DNA from: Phycisphaerae bacterium
GTDB lineage: Bacteria; Planctomycetota; Phycisphaerae; Phycisphaerales; Phycisphaeraceae
DNA length: 64,000 nucleotides
Assembly: GCA_030425705.1 (NCBI GenBank)
Contig: JAUHZU010000013.1
Span: 1 to 64,000 of the forward strand
Reading direction: 5' to 3'
In this document: in pieces, positions 52,916-61,795 of the stretch
How positions within the stretch are numbered: the first letter of the stretch is position 1
Layout: each line of letters opens with the position of its first letter
Notes under the pieces: generated by a model
The model's input: the letters and a program-made list of their open reading frames with translations, nothing else
Told to the model about the DNA's origin: nothing
Database searches by the model: none
Made by a program: the position numbers and the translations under genes

Positions 52916-53353
52916 TTACGAGCGGATCTGTTTCACCGCGGCGGCGACGTCCTTGCCGTCGACCTGGAGCCCTTGCGGCTTGAGGTGTTTCATGGCGAGC
53001 CCGGTGGCCTGGCCGTCGTTGCCCGCGGCGCGGAGGTCGTCGGCGACGGGTTCGAGCGCGGCGATGGTCTCCGCGACGCTCAGGGTTTTGGGCAGCAGCC
53101 CCTCGAGGATCGCCAGCTCCTGCTTGAGCTTCTCGACATCCGCGGGGTCCCGGGTCAGCGCGGCGGTCTCCTGGTTGGACTTGACCATCCGGCGGACGAT
53201 CTGCTGCTCCTCGTTGTCGCTGAGGGCCGAGCCGTTGCGGGTCTCCGCCAACTCGATATCGCCCAGCAGCACGCGCAGCAGGTTCTTTTCCAGCTCGTTC
53301 TTGTCCTTCATCGCCTGCAGGACACGCTTTTTCAGTTTATCTTTCAGGGGCAT
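52916..53353 (-). CDS. GatB/YqeY-domain protein
   Basis: 145 residues of the YqeY family: start LKDKLKKRVLQAMKDKNELEKNLLRVLLGDIE, YKKxxxQRxE-like KSNQETAALTRD, LAILEGLLPKTLS, and NDGQATGLAMKHL. The family resembles the tRNA-binding tail of GatB and is thought to act in tRNA-dependent amidation or translation; the exact role is unknown. ATG is preceded by AGCCCGCG. Confidence 0.9.
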   Translation of the reverse strand: MPLKDKLKKRVLQAMKDKNELEKNLLRVLLGDIELAETRNGSALSDNEEQQIVRRMVKSNQETAALTRDPADVEKLKQELAILEGLLPKTLSVAETIAALEPVADDLRAAGNDGQATGLAMKHLKPQGLQVDGKDVAAAVKQIRS

Positions 53354-53499
53354 CGCGGGCTCCGGGGTGGCGTTCCATCATACGCGGCGGCTGCGGGCGT
53401 TGCGCCCAGGGGGTATCATGGCCCATCCGCCGCCCGGCGGACCCGTACACGCGGGCCCCTTATTTGATCCTTGCCACCCACCGACCCCGGAGGCGAGCC

Positions 53500-53742
53500 A
53501 TGCAGCTCCAGGAAGCCGTCCAGATCATTCAGAAGAAGTTCATCGCCGAAACCCAGGACAAGACCGAGGGCCCGGAACTCGACGCGTACCAGGACGCGTT
53601 CGAGAAGTTCCCGGTGCTGATGGAGGTCGCGACCTATGCCTGGGCAGACCAGATCGTGCAGCAGAACTACGAGGCCCGCAAGCAGCAGGCGATGCAGGCC
53701 GCCCAGCAGCAGGCCGGCGGGTCGCCGCAAGGTACCGCCTGA
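53500..53742 (+). CDS. Small cytoplasmic protein, 80 aa
   Basis: Helical throughout: LQEAVQIIQKKFIAETQDK, LDAYQDAFEKFPVLMEVATY, QIVQQNYEARKQQAMQAAQQ, ending Gly/Ser/Pro. No motif. CGGAGGCGAGCC precedes ATG 53500, a strong ribosome site, and a good hairpin follows, so this is likely a real stand-alone gene. Confidence 0.7.
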   Translation: MQLQEAVQIIQKKFIAETQDKTEGPELDAYQDAFEKFPVLMEVATYAWADQIVQQNYEARKQQAMQAAQQQAGGSPQGTA

Positions 53743-53769
53743 TTGCAGACACACCGATGCGAACCACCC

Positions 53770-53799
53770 AAGCCACCCCGCAGACCCGCGGGGTGGCTT
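53770..53799 (+). terminator. Terminator after small helical gene
   Basis: A perfect 12-bp stem (53770-53781 with 53788-53799), a 6-base loop, then GTCGTTTC. Confidence 0.75.
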
Positions 53800-53851
53800 G
53801 TCGTTTCACCGGGACCCCCGTGTATCATTGCGGCCCCCGCAGGAGACGTGT

Positions 53852-55552
53852 ATGCCCTGTTTCGCCCGCTGGTTTTGGTTGGCCCTGTTGCTCTGTGCCG
53901 CGCTGCCCGGCCGATCGCAGCCGTGGACCGACGATGCCCACCACCTCACGATGACGCCGCCCGCGCAGTGGATGGAGATGCCCGGCGTCGTGCTGGACGA
54001 GGCCCGGCGGTCGGTCCGACACGTCACCGGCGGGGGCTACCGCGGCGGCTACCAGTTCAACGACGCCCAAGTGCTGCTGTTCCCCTACGTCCTCCTGCAG
54101 TACACCCCCTACAGCACGCTGCCCGACGCGCACCGCCCGACCCATCAGCTCGACGAGGCCGGGGCCCTGCAGCTCATCGCCCGGCTGGTCCCGGCGCTGC
54201 GTGCGCCCGATCCGTTGCCGCTGGGTATGAGCGCCGCCGCCTTCGCCGAGCAGACCCGAAGCGAGACGCTGTCGCTCGCGCGGTTCGAGGCCGACGGCCG
54301 GTTCGAGCTGACCGGTCGGATCCCGTTTGCGGATGGCGACGGCGCGATCGCCTACCACACGGTCGGCCGACTGGGTCGGGACGGTGTGGCCTTCGCGACT
54401 GTGTTTACCGACGCAGACATCGCGACGCTGATGCCGGTCGTCGAGCAATCGCTCCGGACACTGGCTTTTACGGACGGCTACGGCTACGCCGGCCTGCCGG
54501 AGGATGACCCCGGTGTGGCGGGCTTCCTGCCGCCGGTCGCCGAGCCGCTGCCAGCGGATGCGCTACGGATGGGTGATGGGGTCTTCGGGCTGGTGCCGGC
54601 CGACGATTTCGTGCCGCTGTCTGTGGGTGCCTTCCGGCGTGACGACCCGCTGCTGCTCGCGGCGGTGCCGCAGTTACTGCGTGATGGCCTGGTCTTGGAG
54701 ACGGTCCTGACGCGCACGCCGAGCAGCACCCGGATCACAACGCCTTGGGCCGCGGCGGCGTTTGTCCCCTGGGAGCGGTGGGGGCTGGAGGCGGCACCGG
54801 ATCGTCGGCCGGGGCTTGTTGCGTGGGCGGAAATCGTCGCACAGGCCTTGAGGCGCGAGCCCGGCGAGGTGCGTGCTCACCTGGAGCGTTACGTCTCAGC
54901 CGATTCGGAGTTTGTTCCGATGCTCGGGCCCGAGGGTGCAGACAACCCGGAGGGCTGGCGCCTCGAAGCCGCCGACGTCGCACGCGGCCGGTTCGTGTTG
55001 ATGCAGCGTCTGCCCGACCCGGTGGATCCTCAGTTCACGCTCCGCCGGGTGCTCACGCTGCAGGGCGGGGCGTCGGGTGTTGCGCTTTTCGTCACGCAGG
55101 GCTACGACGACGCAGAATGGTCGGCGCAGGCCGCGATAGCGGAGTCGATCCGGTTCATCGGCGGCGAACGCCTGGTGGATCTGCCGCCGGCAGAAAGCAC
55201 CGGCGGCCTTGGCCCACAAAGTCCGCCACAAGCGGGGCCCGGCGATGAACGGCCGGTTACGCCGGAGCCTGCGGCCGGTGCGCCGGGTTCTGCCGGCGGT
55301 TCGGCCGCCGACCCACCGGCAGAGTCAACCGAAGACCCGGGCGGATCGCTCGCGTTGCCGCTGGTGATCGGCGGGCTGCTGCTGGTGTTTGTGGTGATCG
55401 CGGTCTTGGTGGTCATCTCGTCGCACCGCCAGGCGACGCGCCGCCGGGAAAAGGCGCGGGCCCGTCGGGAGCGGCTGGCTGAGCGCGAGACACCGCCGGC
55501 CCGCGCATCGCGCCCGGAGCACCCGGCCGAGCCGCGCAAGCGCGGCCGGTGA
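53852..55552 (+). CDS. Exported protein with C-terminal membrane anchor
   Basis: 566 residues. Signal peptide 1-~21 (FWLALLLCAALPGRSQ). Two similar alpha/beta halves, each starting with a PP/G-x-W-like strand (TPPAQWMEMPG; TPWAAAAFVPWERWG) and ending with a strand-helix (VVEQSLRTLAFTDGYG; QAAIAESIRFIGGERL), suggest an internal duplication. A Pro/Gly/Ala-rich linker (~465-515), one membrane helix (~518-540) and a very basic tail (RRREKARARRERLAER) follow. Unrecognised. AGGAG precedes ATG 53852. Confidence 0.72.
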   Translation: MPCFARWFWLALLLCAALPGRSQPWTDDAHHLTMTPPAQWMEMPGVVLDEARRSVRHVTGGGYRGGYQFNDAQVLLFPYVLLQYTPYSTLPDAHRPTHQLDEAGALQLIARLVPALRAPDPLPLGMSAAAFAEQTRSETLSLARFEADGRFELTGRIPFADGDGAIAYHTVGRLGRDGVAFATVFTDADIATLMPVVEQSLRTLAFTDGYGYAGLPEDDPGVAGFLPPVAEPLPADALRMGDGVFGLVPADDFVPLSVGAFRRDDPLLLAAVPQLLRDGLVLETVLTRTPSSTRITTPWAAAAFVPWERWGLEAAPDRRPGLVAWAEIVAQALRREPGEVRAHLERYVSADSEFVPMLGPEGADNPEGWRLEAADVARGRFVLMQRLPDPVDPQFTLRRVLTLQGGASGVALFVTQGYDDAEWSAQAAIAESIRFIGGERLVDLPPAESTGGLGPQSPPQAGPGDERPVTPEPAAGAPGSAGGSAADPPAESTEDPGGSLALPLVIGGLLLVFVVIAVLVVISSHRQATRRREKARARRERLAERETPPARASRPEHPAEPRKRGR

Positions 55553-55582
55553 TCGCGTTGCGCAGCATGCGATCGGGCGACA

Positions 55583-56053
55583 CTATTTGCTGAGCAGGGC
55601 GAGGCGTTTTTCTGCCTCGCGCTTGCCGATGCCGCGGACATTGGCGAGGGCCTCGCGTTGGGCGGCGCGAGGGGTGGACTCGCCTTTCTCCCACTTGTAG
55701 ATGCTCAGGGGCGAGCAGCCGACCAGTGTTGCGTAGTCCGCCGCGGAGAAGCCGAGCTTCTCGCGGTGCGAGCTGAGCCACTTGGGCGAGAAGCGGGGAG
55801 CGCTTTCTTCCTCCCGCGCCTGACCGGTAGTGGTTTTCGTGGCCCGCGCAGCCGGGGGCTGTTCGAGCCGCTTCTTCTCGCGGTTTTCGAGGAAATCGAT
55901 CCGCCGCTTCTGGGACGCGACCTGCCGCTTGAGCTCCGCGAGTTCTTTGCGCTGGCCGGCCACCTGCTTCATGGTTTTACCGACCTGCTCGCGGATCTCT
56001 TTCCGCGCCAGCCGGCGGATTTCTTCGTTCAGGGCAGCGACGAGTTTTGCCAT
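55583..56053 (-). CDS. Coiled-coil protein with HTH (XRE-like) domain
   Basis: 156 residues. The first ~65 are a charged coiled coil (EEIRRLARKEIREQVGKTMK, QVAGQRKELAELKRQVASQK). A Thr/Arg/Glu linker precedes a helix-turn-helix of the Cro/C1 type (PKWLSSHREKLGFSAADYAT, GCSPLSIYKWEKGESTPR) and a basic end. It is probably a DNA-binding regulator whose coil mediates oligomerisation. It is divergent from the K+ channel gene, so local regulation is possible but unproven. Confidence 0.8.
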   Translation of the reverse strand: MAKLVAALNEEIRRLARKEIREQVGKTMKQVAGQRKELAELKRQVASQKRRIDFLENREKKRLEQPPAARATKTTTGQAREEESAPRFSPKWLSSHREKLGFSAADYATLVGCSPLSIYKWEKGESTPRAAQREALANVRGIGKREAEKRLALLSK

Positions 56054-56239
56054 GGTTGGGCCTTTCCATATGATTTTGATGGATCGTTTGCCCCCCGGCT
56101 TGAGGACACAATAGCATGAAATGGTGTGTTTTGTAGGCAGGCCGGTGCTGCCCGGGCGTTCGATAAGCTGCAGAAGCCGATAAAAGAAAGCGGGCGGTCG
56201 CCCGCGACCGATGGAGACCCGGGAGGTAGGTTTCTATAG

Positions 56240-57094
56240 ATGGCCAGACGCAAGCACCCACATTACGACCCCTCGCCGGACGCCGCGAACTGGCGACGCC
56301 GGACGCACGAGATCATCTTCGAGGCCGACACCCCCGCGGGGAAGGCCTTCGATATCGTGCTGATCGTAGCCATCCTGTTGAGCGTGCTGGTCATCATGCT
56401 CGACACTGTGGGCCGGTTCCACGAGCGGTTCGGGCTGGGCTTCTACATCCTGGAATGGTTCTTCACCGTGCTGTTTACGGTGGAGTACGTGCTACGGCTG
56501 ATGAGCGTGCGTCGGCCGCTGCGCTACGCGTTCAGCTTCTTCGGGCTGGTGGACCTGCTCTCGATCCTGCCGACCTACATCGGGCTGTTTATCCCCGGGG
56601 CGCACGAGCTGATGGTGATCCGGATGCTCCGGCTGCTGCGCATCTTCCGGGTCTTCAAGCTGGTGCGTTTCCTCGGTGAGGCGGACGCGCTCAAAGAGGC
56701 GATTGTCTCGGCCCGGCACAAGATCGCGGTCTTCCTCACGACGGTCCTGATCATCGTCACGATCATGGGCGCGCTGATGCACGTCGTCGAGAGCCAGTAC
56801 GGCAACGACCAGTTCTCTTCGCTGCCCGAGTCGATGTACTGGGCCATCGTCACCATGACGACCGTGGGCTACGGCGACATCACCCCCGACACCGCGGTCG
56901 GCAAGTTCCTCTCCGCGACGATGATGATCATCGGCTACAGCCTGATCATCATCCCGACCGGCATCATCTCCGCGGAGATGGCGGCGAGTCACAAGCGCCG
57001 CAGCGAGATCAGCACCCAGCACTGCCCGCACTGCTCGCGCGACGGACACGACCGCGACGCACGCTTCTGCAAGTACTGCGGCGGCGGACTCTGA
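56240..57094 (+). CDS. Voltage-gated-type potassium channel with C-terminal zinc ribbon
   Basis: 284 residues, six membrane helices. S4 has regularly spaced Arg/Lys (RMLRLLRIFRVFKLVRFLGE). The pore has the selectivity filter TTVGYGD (207-213). The C-terminus lacks an RCK domain and ends in a compact zinc ribbon (CPHC ... FCKYC, about 256-280), a cytoplasmic sensing or assembly module. Single subunits would form tetramers. GGGAGG lies ~17 bases before ATG. Confidence 0.93.
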   Translation: MARRKHPHYDPSPDAANWRRRTHEIIFEADTPAGKAFDIVLIVAILLSVLVIMLDTVGRFHERFGLGFYILEWFFTVLFTVEYVLRLMSVRRPLRYAFSFFGLVDLLSILPTYIGLFIPGAHELMVIRMLRLLRIFRVFKLVRFLGEADALKEAIVSARHKIAVFLTTVLIIVTIMGALMHVVESQYGNDQFSSLPESMYWAIVTMTTVGYGDITPDTAVGKFLSATMMIIGYSLIIIPTGIISAEMAASHKRRSEISTQHCPHCSRDGHDRDARFCKYCGGGL

Positions 57095-57117
57095 GCCATC
57101 CACCCCCGTGACGCCAC

Positions 57118-57148
57118 AAAAAATCACCCCGGCCGTTGCCGGGGTGAT
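57118..57148 (-). terminator. Terminator of DinB-like gene
   Basis: ATCACCCCGGC (57123-57133), loop CGTT, GCCGGGGTGAT (57138-57148). Read on the minus strand it is followed by six T. It lies 31 bases past the stop at 57180. Confidence 0.9.
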
Positions 57149-57179
57149 GATGGGTGTTTGTTGGTATGGGCACGCCGGC

Positions 57180-57701
57180 CTACATCGCCGAGCCCAGGCC
57201 CTCGGCCCGCCGCCAGGTGCTCATCTGGCCGAGGTGGAACATCACGTGGTCGTTGAGCAGGAAGTTCGCGATGTCGCCGACGGTGGGGAACATCGCGCGG
57301 AAGTTGTCGTCTGGCGTCTCCGCGTCGAGCTGCTCGTCGCTGCAGGCCTTGACCACGGCGAAGGCCGCTTCGCTGCCGCGCTTCACGTAGCCGGCGAGTT
57401 CTTCGAGCGGCGGGTACACCGAGCCGTCCGCGTCGTCGACACACTCGGCCCCGTGCTTGAAGAGGTCCTGGTAGTGCTCGGGGACCGCGACGGCCGAGGC
57501 GTCCTGCCCGAGCATGGCGATGAGGCGGGCGTAGTAGAGCGACAGGTGGCCGTAGACAAACGAGGCGTGGTTGGCGTGGATCGGGCCGTTGGCGCCGTGG
57601 GCGAACCGCGCGGCGCGGGCGGGATCGACACCATCGAGCAGCGCCTCGGCGAGGCCGTGGGCGCGGGTGGCGGAGTTGAGGACGAGTGCGGCTTTGCTCA
57701 T
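57180..57701 (-). CDS. DinB-superfamily protein
   Basis: 173 residues, four-helix-bundle pattern. The metal-binding His are in ANHASFVYGHLSLYY (near 45-55) and in the late helix NDHVMFHLGQMSTWRRAEGLG (near 150-155), typical of DinB/YfiT-like proteins. Members include thiol transferases (bacillithiol or mycothiol) and unknown proteins, so no substrate is assigned. It lies 16 bases downstream of the thioesterase gene. Confidence 0.85.
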   Translation of the reverse strand: MSKAALVLNSATRAHGLAEALLDGVDPARAARFAHGANGPIHANHASFVYGHLSLYYARLIAMLGQDASAVAVPEHYQDLFKHGAECVDDADGSVYPPLEELAGYVKRGSEAAFAVVKACSDEQLDAETPDDNFRAMFPTVGDIANFLLNDHVMFHLGQMSTWRRAEGLGSAM

Positions 57702-57717
57702 GGGTTGGGTTCCTGGG

Positions 57718-58164
57718 TTAGCGTTTGTCGAGGGTCATGGTGGTGGCTTGGGCGATGCCGATGAGCTTGCCCGTGCCGTGCGGGTCGTAGGCGTGGACCT
57801 CGCAGCGGAGCGCGGTGAGGTTGCGGCCGGGGCGGATGACCGTGGCGCGGGCTTCGTAGCGTTGGCCGACGCCCGGCCGGAGGAAGGAGACGGACAGGTC
57901 GGAGGTAACGACGCTGTTGTTGGGCCCGACCAGGGAGAGGGCGGAGAGGCCGCAGGCCTCGTCGGCGAGCATCGCGGTGACCCCGCCGTGCAGGTAGCCG
58001 TGGTGCTGCCGGAGCCGGTCGTGGTGGTCGACCCGGATGGTGACGTCGCCGGGCTCGGCGTGATGGATCGCGACGCCGAGCATCTGCATCATGGGCTGCC
58101 CGGCCACGGTCTGCTGCAGCCGGTCGAGCCAGTGGGGGTCGGCGGGGGTGAAGGGCGTCGTCAT
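57718..58164 (-). CDS. Hotdog-fold thioesterase (PaaI-like)
   Basis: 148 residues. HHGYLHGGVTAMLADEACG is the hotdog helix with the PaaI-type H-G-G motif and catalytic acid Asp; SVSFLRPGVGQRYEARATV and AQATTMTL follow. Probably hydrolyses aryl- or acyl-CoA thioesters. ATG 58164 begins the conserved part; the long frame upstream is rejected. It is upstream of the DinB gene. Confidence 0.88.
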   Translation of the reverse strand: MTTPFTPADPHWLDRLQQTVAGQPMMQMLGVAIHHAEPGDVTIRVDHHDRLRQHHGYLHGGVTAMLADEACGLSALSLVGPNNSVVTSDLSVSFLRPGVGQRYEARATVIRPGRNLTALRCEVHAYDPHGTGKLIGIAQATTMTLDKR

Positions 58165-58377
58165 CGCCACGGATTGTAAGCCGGGGTTTCCGCGCCGGCG
58201 CAGGCGGTAACGGTTTTCTGTCTTGACACACCCCAAGGCCCCGACCGCTACATCCGGTACCGGAAGCGGTGCGGATGGGCTTCTCCGTGGTGGCCGGCTG
58301 GCCGATGCGGCGGGGCGGTGCACACTCTCCCCAGGCCGGCTTCTCCCGGCCACGCCTCACGCGAACAGGAGCGCACC

Positions 58378-58614
58378 ATGGTCCTCAATCAGAAGTTCAA
58401 GCACGGCCTGGCCCACTGCCCCACCTGCGCCACCGCGCTGGTTGCGCCCTTCGGAGCGGCGGGGAAACCGGCCCGGTGCAAGTCCTGCCAGTCACGCTTC
58501 CAGATCCCTTCAAGCGAGGAGCTGTTCGAGGAGGCGGTGGCGTACCTGATCGAACGCGAGTCGGACGGCCGGGTGTACGACCCGTTCGACGTGGAGTTCG
58601 ACCACGCCTCGTGA
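58378..58614 (+). CDS. Small zinc-ribbon protein
   Basis: 78 residues. CPTC (14-17) and CKSC (35-38) form a zinc ribbon; an acidic helical end (EELFEEAVAYLIERESDGRVYDPFDVEFDH) follows. Unrecognised. AGGAGCGCACC precedes ATG 58378. A bidirectional terminator follows. Confidence 0.75.
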   Translation: MVLNQKFKHGLAHCPTCATALVAPFGAAGKPARCKSCQSRFQIPSSEELFEEAVAYLIERESDGRVYDPFDVEFDHAS

Positions 58615-58649
58615 TTCGCCCTCAATCGATGAGCTGGCTCAGCAACGCA

Positions 58650-58677
58650 AAACAGCCGCGCAATCGCGCGGCTGTTT
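58650..58677. terminator. Bidirectional terminator
   Basis: AAACAGCCGCGC (58650-58661), loop AATC, GCGCGGCTGTTT (58666-58677). T and A runs flank the GC core, so it works for the + strand zinc-ribbon gene and the - strand PEP-CTERM gene. Confidence 0.88.
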
Positions 58678-58698
58678 CTCTACAGATGGTTCGGTGGG

Positions 58699-59562
58699 CT
58701 AGGCGCGCCGACGCCGGTGCCACAGCGCGAGGGCACCCAGCGTGACGAGAGCGATCGAGCCCGGCTCGGGGACGGAGTTGCCGCCCGCCAGCGAGCTGAT
58801 GCCGTTGGTCTCCAGCAGGTTGAACGTGCGGAGCTGCACGCCGTCGCGCGAGTAGACGTGGATGTCCTCGACACCGTCGAAGTCGTGGCCCTCCTGGTCG
58901 GAACCGAGGTACATCTCGTTGTCGATGATGGCGATGCCCAGCACGCCGTACTGGTTGTGGTGGAACGTATCGACGATGACCCCGGTGATCGGGTCGACGA
59001 AGTAGAGTTCCTGGGTCAGCGCGGTGTTGAAGACGAGCAGGTCCGGGTCGGTGAGCGCGGCGAGCCCGGTGTTGAAGAACCGCCGGGAGCCGGGGTTGGC
59101 GCCATCGATATCCAGGACGCGGACGACCTCACCGAGGACGGGGTCGAAGACCTCGATGTCCTGGACCTGCAGGTCGCTGTTGGTGATATAGAGCTCGCCG
59201 TTGAGGTAGGCCAGCCCGCTACGGATGCCGCTGTCGATGCTGTCCGGGTCATCCAGGACGGGGGGGAGCTCGAATGTTTTGACGATCTCGCCGTTGTCGG
59301 GGTTGATCTGGTAGAGGGTGTTGGGGGTGGCCCCGATAAACCAGAGCGACGTGCCGTCAAACGCCAGGCCGTCCAGGGAGTGCTGTGCGGGGCTGGCGAT
59401 CGTGTTGAGGATGTCGCCGGTGATCGGGTCGAGCTCGAGGATCAGGTTGTCCGGCCCGGGGGTCGTCGCGAACAGCCGCCCGGCCGACGCGGGCAGCGTG
59501 ACGAGAACCACCGCTAGGACGGCCAAAACACAAGCCGATCGCAGGTTCCAACGGGCTGTCAT
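58699..59562 (-). CDS. Secreted PEP-CTERM protein, beta-propeller-like
   Basis: 287 residues. Signal peptide 1-~27. Body of repeated strands (LILELDPITGDILNTI, SLDGLAFDGTSLWFIG, TLYQINPDNGEIVKTF, GVLGIAIIDNEMYLG) like a propeller. Tail SVPEPGSIALVTLGALALW plus RRRR is a classic PEP-CTERM signal: PEP, membrane helix, basic end. GGAGG precedes ATG. Cell-surface or matrix protein processed by an exosortase encoded elsewhere. Confidence 0.9.
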   Translation of the reverse strand: MTARWNLRSACVLAVLAVVLVTLPASAGRLFATTPGPDNLILELDPITGDILNTIASPAQHSLDGLAFDGTSLWFIGATPNTLYQINPDNGEIVKTFELPPVLDDPDSIDSGIRSGLAYLNGELYITNSDLQVQDIEVFDPVLGEVVRVLDIDGANPGSRRFFNTGLAALTDPDLLVFNTALTQELYFVDPITGVIVDTFHHNQYGVLGIAIIDNEMYLGSDQEGHDFDGVEDIHVYSRDGVQLRTFNLLETNGISSLAGGNSVPEPGSIALVTLGALALWHRRRRA

Positions 59563-59752
59563 CCAACGCCTCCAAAATCCGAACGCCCAGACAGATAAGG
59601 GCTACCCCTTAGTATACCCCGCCGGATCGTGGGGTGAAACGGGAAATCGGGGAATCTTGCGGTGTCCTGCCGCGGTAGGGCATATGCCGGTCGGCGGGCG
59701 GGGCGGCCGCGGCTTCGCGGTATGATGGCTGAGCTGAATCTGGAGACCTGTC

Positions 59753-61438
59753 TTGCCGATCGTTTCCCCCTCCTCTGCATCTCCGACCGTCGGCTCGCTG
59801 CTGGTGACGGACCCGACCGGCGCGATGCGTCGGGTCGACCTGTCCGCCGACGCGCCGATGGTGATCGGCCGGGGGGCGGGCTGCACGGTCCTGTTCGAGC
59901 ACGAGCAGGTGTCGCGTCGGCATGCGGAGATCACCCGGTCGGAGACCGGGGCCTGGGTGATCCGCGATCTGGGCAGCCGCAACGGCGTGTTGTGCAACGG
60001 CCAACCGCTGGCAGGGCCGACGCCGATGTTGCCCGGGGTGGCCTTTACGCTTGGGCCGTACACCGTCGCGCTGGAGGGCCGGCCTTCATCGGCCGTAGCC
60101 CCCGCCCCCGCCGCGCCGGAGCCGGAGTACCACACGATCGCCGCGGTCGACGACCGCAAGACCTCGACGATCCAGCCGATCACCCACGCGCCGCGGCACT
60201 TCGACCCGGCGATCCTCACGAAGCTGCACCAGCTCGACCAGTGGCTGATGGACCTGCCCGACGCCGCCCAGCGATTCCGTCGGCTGTGCGAGTTTGTGAT
60301 CCACGCAAACCCGGGCGCGCAGTACTGCGCCGTGATCCTCGCCGATGCGCCGGACGGACAGTCGGGGCAGGTGCGGGTGCTGCAGTCGATCGCGCGTGAC
60401 GCGATGGTCTCGCCCTACGTCTCGCGCACGCTGCTGGACCAGGTGCTGTCCACCGGCGAGCCGACGCTGCTGTCCAACACGCCCGAGCGGGACGACGGGC
60501 TGATGCTGTCGATCGCGCCGGACCAAGTGCTGCTCTCCGCGATCGCGTGCCCGCTGGACGAGACCGGCGGGGGGCCGGTCTTCTACGCCACCTTCCACAC
60601 GCGCGAGGTGGACCCGAGCTGGCTGGACCTGATGGTCCTCATCGCCGACCAGTACCGCCACGCCGAGGCGATGCTCCGCGTGATCGAGAACGCCAACGAG
60701 CGCGCCGCGCTGGACCGCGACCTCGCGCGGGCCCGGGAGATCCAGAACGGGCTGTTGCCTAAGCCGTGGTCCGGCGCGGGGCTGGATATCGCTTACGGCT
60801 TTAGGCCGTGCCTCACGGTCGGCGGCGACTACCTCGATGTCGTGCCCATGCCCGACGGCCGGGTCCTCCTCGCTATCGCGGACGTCACCGGCAAGGGGCT
60901 GCAGGCCGCGCTGATCGCTTCGAGCATCCACACCATGGTCCACGCCGTCGTGCAGACCGGCGGGGGGCTGCCCGCGATCCTCCGCCAGCTCAACCAGTAC
61001 CTGATCCACTACGCGCCCGCCGGATCGTTCGCGACGATGATCCTGGTCGCCGTCGACCCCGCCGACGGCCGGGCCGAGGTGCTCAACGGCGGCCACCCGC
61101 CCATCGTCTGTGTCGATCCCGCCGGGTCGGCCACGACCCTCGAGCACGCGACGGGCTTCCTGCCGCTGGGCATCGATGAACAGGACTACGAGAGCTCGTT
61201 CGCCCAGGTTTCGCCGGGCCATTCCTGGTTTTTCTACACCGACGGGCTCAGCGAGTTGCCCCTGCCCGGCGGGGAAGGGATGCTCGGGATCGAGGGGGTG
61301 ACGCGCGTCACCGGCGAGCTCTCGCAGGCCGACGCGCAGGGCACGATCGACGCGTGGATGGCGCACCTCGCTGCCGAGAACGAGGGCCAGGGCCAGGCCG
61401 ACGACCAGACCCTGATCTGCCTGCGCCGCCCAGCGTAA
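59753..61438 (+). CDS. FHA-GAF-PP2C (RsbU/SpoIIE-type) phosphatase
   Basis: 561 residues. FHA domain (~15-110: MVIGRGAGCTVLFEHEQVSRRHAEI, RNGVLCNGQ) binds phosphothreonine. A GAF-like domain (~160-310) senses a ligand. A linker coiled coil (ENANERAALDRDLARAREIQNGLLPKP) leads to the PP2C-SpoIIE domain (~335-560: GGDYLDVVPMPDGRVLLAIADVTGKG, NGGHPPIV, YTDGLSE) with metal Asp/Gly motifs intact. Probably a partner-switching phosphatase. TTG start, with CTGGAG nine bases upstream. No anti-sigma or anti-anti-sigma gene adjoins. Confidence 0.93.
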   Translation: MPIVSPSSASPTVGSLLVTDPTGAMRRVDLSADAPMVIGRGAGCTVLFEHEQVSRRHAEITRSETGAWVIRDLGSRNGVLCNGQPLAGPTPMLPGVAFTLGPYTVALEGRPSSAVAPAPAAPEPEYHTIAAVDDRKTSTIQPITHAPRHFDPAILTKLHQLDQWLMDLPDAAQRFRRLCEFVIHANPGAQYCAVILADAPDGQSGQVRVLQSIARDAMVSPYVSRTLLDQVLSTGEPTLLSNTPERDDGLMLSIAPDQVLLSAIACPLDETGGGPVFYATFHTREVDPSWLDLMVLIADQYRHAEAMLRVIENANERAALDRDLARAREIQNGLLPKPWSGAGLDIAYGFRPCLTVGGDYLDVVPMPDGRVLLAIADVTGKGLQAALIASSIHTMVHAVVQTGGGLPAILRQLNQYLIHYAPAGSFATMILVAVDPADGRAEVLNGGHPPIVCVDPAGSATTLEHATGFLPLGIDEQDYESSFAQVSPGHSWFFYTDGLSELPLPGGEGMLGIEGVTRVTGELSQADAQGTIDAWMAHLAAENEGQGQADDQTLICLRRPA

Positions 61439-61496
61439 GCGCGCGGGCGGATACGTTTGTTCCCTGCTTGATTCAACCCCACATGAAGGAGCCACC

Positions 61497-61700
61497 ATGT
61501 CTGTTGCAAAAGTTACCGAGATCATCGCGTCGTCGGATAAGAGCTTTGAGGACGCGGTCAAGAAGGGCGTGAAGCGGGCGAACAAGACGCTGACCGGCGT
61601 GCGCAGCGCGTGGGTCCAGGACCAACAGGTCAAGGTCGACGATGGCAAGATCGTCGAGTACCGGGTCACGATGAAGGTGACCTTCGTGCTCAAGGACTGA
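61497..61700 (+). CDS. Dodecin (flavin storage)
   Basis: 67 residues, the usual dodecin size. VAKVTEIIASSDKSFEDAVK, RANKTLTGVRSAWV (flavin-sandwiching Trp) and VEYRVTMKVTFVL match the family. Assembles as a hollow 12-mer that binds flavins. AAGGAG precedes ATG at 7 bases. A terminator-like hairpin lies 31 bases after the stop. Confidence 0.95.
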   Translation: MSVAKVTEIIASSDKSFEDAVKKGVKRANKTLTGVRSAWVQDQQVKVDDGKIVEYRVTMKVTFVLKD

Positions 61701-61731
61701 GCCGGGCCGGGTGCTTGCGGGTGGAAAGAAT

Positions 61732-61759
61732 AACCGGCGGCCTGATGGGGCCGCCGGTT
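61732..61759. terminator. Terminator between dodecin and PEP-CTERM gene
   Basis: AACCGGCGGCC (61732-61742), a 6-base loop, GGCCGCCGGTT (61749-61759). Perfect 11-bp stem between convergent genes. Confidence 0.8.
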
Positions 61760-61795
61760 GGTATGGTCGTCTAAGTTTGCGAGAGGCGATACCGT

